This document shows, in pieces, positions 45,493-51,802 of a stretch of DNA of 64,000 bases; positions within the stretch are counted from its first letter, which is position 1; the number at the start of each line of letters is the position of its first letter. The DNA comes from CAWVSB01 sp036960375. Its GTDB lineage: Bacteria; Pseudomonadota; Gammaproteobacteria; Pseudomonadales; CAWVSB01. A program made the position numbers and the translations under genes. The notes under the pieces are model-generated. The model did no database searches. It had not been told where the DNA came from and worked only from the letters and a program-made list of their open reading frames with translations. Location of the stretch: assembly GCA_036960375.1 (NCBI GenBank), contig JBALVY010000003.1, positions 248,001 through 312,000 of the forward strand, given 5' to 3'.

Positions 45493-46722
45493 TTACCCTA
45501 CGTTCTTGATTTTAGAATGCAGGTTCGAAGGAGTCATGTTGCCAGAGGCTATTGAATCTTGGTGAGCTGCAAAAATTGCTGCCTCAATTCGTATCAATAA
45601 TTCTTCTGCTAAGGTTTGCGTCATCAGAATACCGGGTTTGATCGAAAGTACAGATGATGTGTAGGAGGAAATATTAGCCAGAATGCCGTGATGATAAAGC
45701 TGCTTCATCACCGCTTTAGCACTGTCATTACTCTTGAACTCCAAGCCCATCACTAAACCGTGTCGATGCATAGCGGTAAAAAAATCACTATATAGTGATT
45801 GCATTCGTGCAAGCTCTGTACCGATAAACTCGCCAATATGATGAGCCAGATCGCGGACTTCGCGACGTTGGCAAATTTCCAGGGTCTTTAACGCAACAAT
45901 ACAACCCAGCTCAATACCAGAAGCATACATAGACTCATTTTGTTGTAGCCCCGATGGGTATTTTCTTGAAATAATCGCACAGGCGATGGGGTACATACCG
46001 CCAGTAAGACCATTGCCTATCAGTAAGATATCGGGTTGTATTCCATATCCTGAGATGGCCCAAAGCTGGCCGGTATGCATCAAGCCGATCTGGGTTTCAT
46101 CAGCAATATAAAGCGCGTTGTATCGCTCACATAAGTTTTTAACAGTATGTAAATATCCCTCCCCGGCCATAATGAAGTCGTTGTCTTGAGGAATGGTTTC
46201 TATTATCACAGCCGCGATATCGCCCTTGGCCAATGTATCTTCCATGGCCTTGAGGTCGTTATAGGGCACTGCAATGAAGTCTTGTTCGGCCATGTCACTC
46301 TCAATAGCATTACCGAGGATGGACACAATCTTGCCAGCGGGCTTAGTTTGACGTGCTGTGTTGATCGCAATACGTCTTACCTCAGCACTGCTAGTGCCAT
46401 AGACAGTGTTTTGCAAATCACCGGGTGCCGCGACAGCTAATGCTTCGGCCAATGCTGATGCAGCCAAAGAGGGTAGCTGTTGATCACCCATATCAAAACG
46501 CTGGGTCGCTAAAGTTAAGGTTTCAACCAGTTCCGGGTTTCGGTAGCCGAGATTTAAGGAACCTCCATTTAGGTGTACATCAATCAGTCGCGAGCCGTCC
46601 ACGTCATGCAGGAAATACCCTTGACGTTTGTCAGTCAAAAGATTTATGCCCAGTTCCTGCCCTGCTTGAGTTATACCCGGATTCCAATAAGTCCTGGAGG
46701 CCAGTGTGTTTACAGCATTCAT
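45493..46722 (-). CDS. Class-III-aminotransferase-like protein lacking the PLP lysine
   Basis: This 409-residue protein has the overall fold of class III aminotransferases: YFLHDVDGSRLIDVHLNGGS, IIETIP, ADETQIGLMHTGQLWA and PDILLIGNGLTGGMYPIA. The Lys that binds PLP in this family (normally LGKGLGGG) is Asn237 here, and the usual SEANE and AYHG motifs are also degenerate. It is therefore unlikely to be a transaminase or phospho-lyase. It may be a structural, regulatory or substrate-binding pseudoenzyme, perhaps pairing with the active enzyme at 48847-51207. The full length and operon position, 10 bases before the dehydrogenase, argue that it is functional. Confidence 0.75.
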   Translation of the reverse strand: MNAVNTLASRTYWNPGITQAGQELGINLLTDKRQGYFLHDVDGSRLIDVHLNGGSLNLGYRNPELVETLTLATQRFDMGDQQLPSLAASALAEALAVAAPGDLQNTVYGTSSAEVRRIAINTARQTKPAGKIVSILGNAIESDMAEQDFIAVPYNDLKAMEDTLAKGDIAAVIIETIPQDNDFIMAGEGYLHTVKNLCERYNALYIADETQIGLMHTGQLWAISGYGIQPDILLIGNGLTGGMYPIACAIISRKYPSGLQQNESMYASGIELGCIVALKTLEICQRREVRDLAHHIGEFIGTELARMQSLYSDFFTAMHRHGLVMGLEFKSNDSAKAVMKQLYHHGILANISSYTSSVLSIKPGILMTQTLAEELLIRIEAAIFAAHQDSIASGNMTPSNLHSKIKNVG

Positions 46723-46749
46723 GTGTTATCTGTCACTCGTCATTACTTG

Positions 46750-47031
46750 TTACTCACTGATGCCCTTAAAAAAGTTTTCTAGCTCAGGTTGGGGTCTCGG
46801 AATGACGTGCACAGAAATCAGTTCGCCAATTTGATTGGCGGTCTCGGCTCCAGCTTCGGTGGCTGCTTTCACCGCCCCTACATCGCCTTTAACGATAACC
46901 GACACCAGGCCATCGCCCACTTCTTCTCTGGCGACAATGCTGACATTGGCCGCTTTGAGCATCGCATCAGCTGCCGCTAATGCTGCGACAACACCTTTGG
47001 TTTCAATCATACCTATTGCATTATGTGCCAT
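46750..47031 (-). CDS. BMC-H hexameric shell protein (copy 2)
   Basis: This 93-residue BMC-H protein shares nearly the whole domain with copy 1 (NAIGMIETKGVVAALAAADA, GDVGAVKAATEAGAE) and differs in the last dozen residues (PQPELENFFKGISE). It is the second gene set of the operon, after a BMC-P and before the aminotransferase-like gene. Hexamers of the two copies could mix in the facets. Confidence 0.97.
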   Translation of the reverse strand: MAHNAIGMIETKGVVAALAAADAMLKAANVSIVAREEVGDGLVSVIVKGDVGAVKAATEAGAETANQIGELISVHVIPRPQPELENFFKGISE

Positions 47032-47084
47032 TTTTTTTCTCCTACTGGTTTACTTATTGGTTAAAATATTTCTCAGTTGATTGT

Positions 47085-47321
47085 CTATTCTTCTAGGGAG
47101 CCAATGATGACTGCATCGATACAGGGTTTTTCCGTACCGAACCATGCAGCGGCGACTGCCCCTCTGGTAATAAGAACGCTTTCGTCGATGCCGCAGCCCA
47201 AAGGGTCAAAGGCAATAATGAGCTCACCAGACGTCAATTCCACTTCCAGTAAAGGACCTGTGGGTAAGCTGTCAATGTGTTTTGTTGCCCAAAATTGGGC
47301 GACTACTTTGCCTCTAATCAT
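47085..47321 (-). CDS. BMC-P pentameric vertex protein (copy 2)
   Basis: This 78-residue EutN/CcmL-family protein begins MIRGKVVAQFWATKHIDSLP and ends VDAVIIGSLEE-like, closely matching copy 1 in length and pattern. It should form pentamers at the vertices. It follows the first gene of the operon by seven bases. Confidence 0.96.
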   Translation of the reverse strand: MIRGKVVAQFWATKHIDSLPTGPLLEVELTSGELIIAFDPLGCGIDESVLITRGAVAAAWFGTEKPCIDAVIIGSLEE

Positions 47322-47328
47322 AAAATTT

Positions 47329-48543
47329 CTAGGCCACCCGTTCTATTTTGATACCCATTTGCTGGGCTTTATCCCGGGCCAAGGCTGTAATGGTGGCACG
47401 CTTGCCAAGTTGTAATAATGTTGTGCCCTTGGGCAGATGGCCAATTTGTTTTTCATTAATCAGCCCCTTGCTGAAACTACTTGCCATCGCTGTTGACTGA
47501 TTAGCCTGATTTGTTTCGTTGGCAGTTTCGGTCCATCCCGGTTTGCTCAAATCACGCAAGCGAGAAAATACATCGACACCGAGCTGGTTATAGATATCCA
47601 AGAGATCGACTAACACCCAATTCTCTCGAATAACGCCGCTCTCGCAGCGCCAAAAGTCCAAGCTTCGCATGGTTATTTTTTTGCCAGAGGGTGCAATACC
47701 CAGCCATCCGTCTTCAGAGACTTCGGCTTGCATGCCGGGCCAGGCGGTGAAGCCGACAAAGTCGCCATCAGCGAAAAGATGACCGTTGTTTAGCAGGTTA
47801 GTCCGGTTCGGCATGGCATTGAGGAAAGGGATCTGATGGCGGTTGCGAAAACCCGTAATACCGCGACACGAGCCTATGCCTGCCGGTCCATACCAGCTAA
47901 AGCTAGGATGCCAGTGATCCGCTAAGCACATAGCTTCAACGCCGCCGGTTGCATATTTGCCAAGATCGATAACCATATCCAACACAATTTTAAGACTGGC
48001 GGCTGAGCGCTGACTATCAAAGGGACTGGGTACAAAACCGTTTTGCGGCGCTGGCCCAGGTACTTGCCATTCGCGGCCAAGGCTGGGTGTCATTGGCCAA
48101 GCGTTGGCCTGCATCATGACTTCAGGAATATCCCATATTGCTTGCATCTCGACGATTTTGTTGTTTTCGATACGAAAGAATTCATGAAAGCGCATGGCGA
48201 CATGGTGGCCTGAAGGCGGAATATCTAGCCAGGGATAAACGAAAGTGCCCGTGTAATAACCACAGCAGCCTACCCAATGGCAATTTTTATCGGTGGTGCC
48301 TGCCATGACGATAGTGTCTCGCCGTTCTAGGTCGGGAATTGCTTTATAGAGGGGTTTGAATGCTTTCGCATATAAGCCGTGGGCACCGTCAAGCTGTTCA
48401 AAGGGATAGGACAAAAACACCTTTGCCTGGGTGTGGAAGGTTTGATCTAACGCAGTTTGGACACCATCATCGGTGTAATTGTAAAGCGCTTCGCGCAGCT
48501 GCGCGACTAGCTTTTTATTCTGAGTGTGAATGTCAATGGTCAT
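47329..48543 (-). CDS. Double SnoaL-like protein with C-terminal BMC module, first gene of operon
   Basis: The 404-residue protein holds two SnoaL-like domains (about residues 20-150 and 180-340; the second has SWYGPAGIGSCRGI, WLGIAPSGKKI and FWRCESGVIRENWVLVD). The last 45 residues repeat the shared module LINEKQI...ITALARDKAQQMGI. An AGAGAGAAAA site precedes the ATG at 48543. Its second domain is clearly homologous to the protein at 60359-61378, which lacks the module. This suggests that the module was added to a pre-existing pathway enzyme for use in the compartment. The reaction is unknown. Confidence 0.75.
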   Translation of the reverse strand: MTIDIHTQNKKLVAQLREALYNYTDDGVQTALDQTFHTQAKVFLSYPFEQLDGAHGLYAKAFKPLYKAIPDLERRDTIVMAGTTDKNCHWVGCCGYYTGTFVYPWLDIPPSGHHVAMRFHEFFRIENNKIVEMQAIWDIPEVMMQANAWPMTPSLGREWQVPGPAPQNGFVPSPFDSQRSAASLKIVLDMVIDLGKYATGGVEAMCLADHWHPSFSWYGPAGIGSCRGITGFRNRHQIPFLNAMPNRTNLLNNGHLFADGDFVGFTAWPGMQAEVSEDGWLGIAPSGKKITMRSLDFWRCESGVIRENWVLVDLLDIYNQLGVDVFSRLRDLSKPGWTETANETNQANQSTAMASSFSKGLINEKQIGHLPKGTTLLQLGKRATITALARDKAQQMGIKIERVA

Positions 48544-48677
48544 AAAATTTTCTCTCTAAACCAGTAATCGCTAATACTTAATTGACGCTTAAGTCTTTCT
48601 TCTGCACTGCTAATAGAGGGATATTTACAGAGAAACTAAGGCCAAATCAATACCGAATAGGCCAATTAGAGCTTAGC

Positions 48678-48740
48678 GACGAAAGAAAACAGATTTTATC
48701 CATTTCAATGTCAGTTTTATACAATATGTTTTTGGGGGCC
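48678..48740. repeat. Left copy of the direct repeat flanking the kinase/phospho-lyase gene
   Basis: This 63-base sequence, starting GACGAAAGAAAACAG, matches 51264-51326 without gaps at 56 of 63 positions. It lies between the divergent BMC operon and kinase/lyase gene. Within it TTATACAAT occurs at 48717 and again just beyond at 48744, a 27-base spacing compatible with AraC-type direct repeats. Confidence 0.75.
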
Positions 48741-48846
48741 AAGTTATACAATGTGTTTTTTAGAAATTCAATTGTTGGAGTTCATTAAGGTTTGTCTATT
48801 TGTTTTTAACTATTTATGTTGACAGTACTCATTGAATATAATCTGT

Positions 48847-51207
48847 ATGGGTTTAGAAAGTATGTTTACCAGTAGCTATATAAACCGCCTCGGCGCTGCT
48901 TTGAAGTCCAAATTACGGCAATGGGGTCTGCCCCGCTTCGCGCAGGTATCACTGCTAAATATATCAGAAAATGCCACTTTTTTAGCCCATGACAGTGAAA
49001 CTGATAGGCGCTTAATATTGCGAGTACATCGCCCCGATTATCATACGCGCGAAGAAATTTTGTCAGAGCTAGCCTGGATAGAAGCGCTACGCCAAAGTAA
49101 TGTTATACACACCCCTGCGCCTGTACCTACTAAAAGTGGCGAGACCTTAATAACCATGCATGATGGTAAAAGCCAGCGCTACGTGGTGGCCTTTGAGTTT
49201 ATGCAAGGTGAGGAGCCCAATGTCGGCGAGCATTTGGCAGATTGGTTTAACAAGCTAGGTGCTATCACTGCGCAACTACATGCGCACAGTAAAAAATGGC
49301 AACGGCCCCCTGAGTTTATTCGAAAAACGTGGAATACAGATACCATGATTGGGCCTCAGGGTTATTGGGGCGATTGGCGATCTGCGACCAATCTCGACGC
49401 GCTTGGCGAGGCCATCATCAGCAAAGCAGCCCATGTGATTGAGAGTCGATTAAGCATTTATGGTCAAGGGGCAGAGCGCTATGGATTGGTGCATGCTGAT
49501 TTACGACTCGCTAACTTGCTGGTAGACGAAAATCGCATGGGTATTATTGATTTTGATGACTGTGGATTTTGCTGGTTTGCTTACGATTTCGCCGCTGCAA
49601 TTAGTTTTCACGAGCTAGACCCCAGCATCGAGTTATTGCAAAAACAATGGTTGGCAGGTTATCGCAGCGTCGCAAGTTTTAGCGCTGAAGAAGAAGCTGA
49701 AATTCCTACCTTTATACTCTTGCGGCGCATATTGCTCACCGCCTGGTTGTCTACCCATAGTGAAACAGATACCGGGCAAGAACTAGGGCCAAGCTACACC
49801 GCCGGTACGGTGGAATTAGCAGAAATATATTTAGAACGCTTTGGTGATAAAACAATAACAAAGGAGGCCGGTAGTGACCTAACTGGCGATAAATCTTGTC
49901 CAATACTTGATCTTAATGCGTTTAGCTTCGAGCAAAGTAAGGTTGATGATCAAGCGCTCAAGCCGATGATTCAACGCCGCTATAAAACCCAAGGCCCAAC
50001 AGCGATGTTATTTTACCATCAGCCTTTGCATATAGTGAAAGGAGAGGGTGTCTGGCTATTCGACAAGAAAGGCAATAAATACCTCGATGTATACAATAAC
50101 GTGCCTTCCTTAGGCCATTGCCACCCAAATGTTGTCGCAGCAATAACTTCACAAGTTACCCAGCTGAATGTGCACAGTCGTTATTTACACGAGACCGTAC
50201 ATGTTTATGCTGAAAAGTTACTGGCGACAATGCCTAACAATATTAACCGCTTAGTGATGACCTGCACAGGCAGTGAAAGTAACGATTTGGCATTGCGATT
50301 GGCCAGAACCAAAACCCAGAAAATGGGCGTTATTGTTTCTGAATCGGCTTACCACGGCAATACCCAAATGGTAACGGAGGTCTCGCCAGCTTCTTATAAA
50401 ACGCAACAACCACCAGACTATGTGATAAGCGTAGCCGTCACAGAAGCGGCGCGGCAGGGTGATAACGCGGGCAGTTACTTTTTACAACAAGTATCTGCGG
50501 CGATAAAAACGCTAGATGATAGAGGTTATGGTTGCGCAGCCTTGCTGGTAGATTCCATTTTTTCTAGTGATGGCATATACAGTCACCCGAAAGGATTTTT
50601 AAGCAAAGCGGTTAAATGTGTGCGTGACAGCGGCGGTTTATTTATTGCCGATGAAGTGCAACCGGGGTTTGCGAGAACCGGTGATTCTATGTGGGGTTTT
50701 GGGCGGCATAATATCCGCCCCGATATTGTTACCCTGGGCAAACCCATGGGCAATGGTTATCCCGTTTCGGGAGTCGCAACCAGTGAAGATTTACTAGCAA
50801 CGCTGTGCGATGAATACGGTTATTTTAATACTTTTGGTGGCTCTACCGTAGCCGCTGCAGCGGCTCTTGCGGTGTTTGATACCATTGTGGAAGAAAACCT
50901 AATGCAGCACGCCCGTGACGTGGGGGCTTATTTTAAGCATGCGTTAATCGAGCTGCAACGCCAGCATCTTAGCATTGCACAAGTGAGAGGTGCAGGTTTG
51001 TATATCGGCTTGGAGATTAGCGAAGAGGGTGATATTGCTCGCCCAGATGCGGCGAAGACAACGCAGCTATTGAATTTGTTAAGACGCGATCACGTGCTTA
51101 TTGGCGCCGGCGGTAAGTTTGGCAATGTGCTTAAAGTACGGCCGCCTTTGTGTTTTAGCAAAAGTAACGCCGATTTATTTGTACATAAACTAGACAAAGT
51201 GCTCTAG
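48847..51207 (+). CDS. Fused amino-alcohol kinase and PLP phospho-lyase
   Basis: The 786-residue fusion starts at the ATG at 48847 or 48862; no clear ribosome site decides. Residues 1-345 are an APH-type kinase with VHADLRLANLL and the metal-binding DFDD. Residues 370-786 are a class III PLP enzyme with TCTGSESNDLALRLAR, IADEVQPGF and PLP Lys632 in TLGKPMGNG, all intact. Kinases and lyases of this pair act on ethanolamine, hydroxylysine or 1-amino-2-propanol: the amino alcohol is phosphorylated, then phosphate and ammonia are eliminated to leave an aldehyde. It is divergent from the BMC operon and is the obvious aldehyde source for it. No encapsulation helix is evident. Confidence 0.82.
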   Translation: MGLESMFTSSYINRLGAALKSKLRQWGLPRFAQVSLLNISENATFLAHDSETDRRLILRVHRPDYHTREEILSELAWIEALRQSNVIHTPAPVPTKSGETLITMHDGKSQRYVVAFEFMQGEEPNVGEHLADWFNKLGAITAQLHAHSKKWQRPPEFIRKTWNTDTMIGPQGYWGDWRSATNLDALGEAIISKAAHVIESRLSIYGQGAERYGLVHADLRLANLLVDENRMGIIDFDDCGFCWFAYDFAAAISFHELDPSIELLQKQWLAGYRSVASFSAEEEAEIPTFILLRRILLTAWLSTHSETDTGQELGPSYTAGTVELAEIYLERFGDKTITKEAGSDLTGDKSCPILDLNAFSFEQSKVDDQALKPMIQRRYKTQGPTAMLFYHQPLHIVKGEGVWLFDKKGNKYLDVYNNVPSLGHCHPNVVAAITSQVTQLNVHSRYLHETVHVYAEKLLATMPNNINRLVMTCTGSESNDLALRLARTKTQKMGVIVSESAYHGNTQMVTEVSPASYKTQQPPDYVISVAVTEAARQGDNAGSYFLQQVSAAIKTLDDRGYGCAALLVDSIFSSDGIYSHPKGFLSKAVKCVRDSGGLFIADEVQPGFARTGDSMWGFGRHNIRPDIVTLGKPMGNGYPVSGVATSEDLLATLCDEYGYFNTFGGSTVAAAAALAVFDTIVEENLMQHARDVGAYFKHALIELQRQHLSIAQVRGAGLYIGLEISEEGDIARPDAAKTTQLLNLLRRDHVLIGAGGKFGNVLKVRPPLCFSKSNADLFVHKLDKVL

Positions 51208-51263
51208 GAATTGGGCTAGTCAATGGGCTTTTATTTTTTGTCAGTACCCAATGAGTGGTCAGT

Positions 51264-51326
51264 GATGAAAGAAAACAGGTTTTAGCCATTTCAATATCAG
51301 TTTTAGACAATATGTTTTTAAGGGCC
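51264..51326. repeat. Right copy of the direct repeat flanking the kinase/phospho-lyase gene
   Basis: This copy starts GATGAAAGAAAACAG and lies 57 bases after the kinase/lyase stop codon. With the left copy it brackets the gene, as expected for insertion by duplication of a flanking sequence, or for two binding sites of one regulator. Confidence 0.75.
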
Positions 51327-51664
51327 TAGGGCACCTCTGAATAATGTTATGCGCAAACAGTAACCCTTCTGTCGTAGATCAAATGGAAATCAACGATATA
51401 CCAGCCATTCACCTCGGACCTTTCTGTTACATGTTATTCCTTTCGCAGGGCTTACTGAGCAATATATTGGCTTCGAAGTACCCGTATTATCAATAATACA
51501 CTGCCTAAATAAATCGCGATAGACACACGGATGTTGGCTGTAAATAAAATATAACATACTGATATATATGCATTTAAATGTAATATTCTTGACAAGAATT
51601 TCATCTTTCCCGAATGTCATATGGTGCCGGCATCATTGCTATACACGTGTCAATGACTTATGGC

Positions 51665-51680
51665 TTGCATTCGCAGTCAG
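51665..51680. promoter_or_regulatory. Candidate LacI operator, site 3
   Basis: TTGCATTCGCAGTCAG lies about 123 bases upstream of the TonB receptor start. It matches site 2 except for the last base. Its presence inside the BMC segment links the receptor to the regulon that flanks the segment. Confidence 0.6.
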
Positions 51681-51802
51681 TTGGTTTTAGTATGAATCTA
51701 CCCTTTGGGGGAGGTCCCAGTATGCGGACTATCATGAAATACAGATCGGGGCGTTTAAAGTAGATAATTAAATAAGATGCTAACTAAAAAAAGGGAAATT
51801 GT

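Larger units (their letters stand above)
51208..51802. other. Intergenic region of 595 bases with repeat and operator
   Basis: This gap holds the right copy of the 63-base repeat (51264-51326), then AT-rich sequence without a credible gene, then operator site 3 (51665-51680) and the TonB receptor promoter region. GGGCACCTCTGAATAA at about 51332 resembles some insertion-sequence ends, but no partner end or transposase remnant is visible. Confidence 0.5.

Noticed and set aside
45806..45835. TTGCATTCGTGCAAG, resembling the LacI-type operator
   Set aside because: It lies inside the aminotransferase-like coding sequence and lacks the AGTCA half of the motif.
51332..51350. GGGCACCTCTGAATAA, similar to ends of some insertion sequences
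   Set aside because: No inverted partner, target duplication or transposase remnant was found nearby.
51390..51620. A 76-codon minus-strand frame in the gap before the TonB receptor
   Set aside because: No ribosome-binding site, no recognisable domain, unusual composition, and it overlaps AT-rich intergenic DNA.
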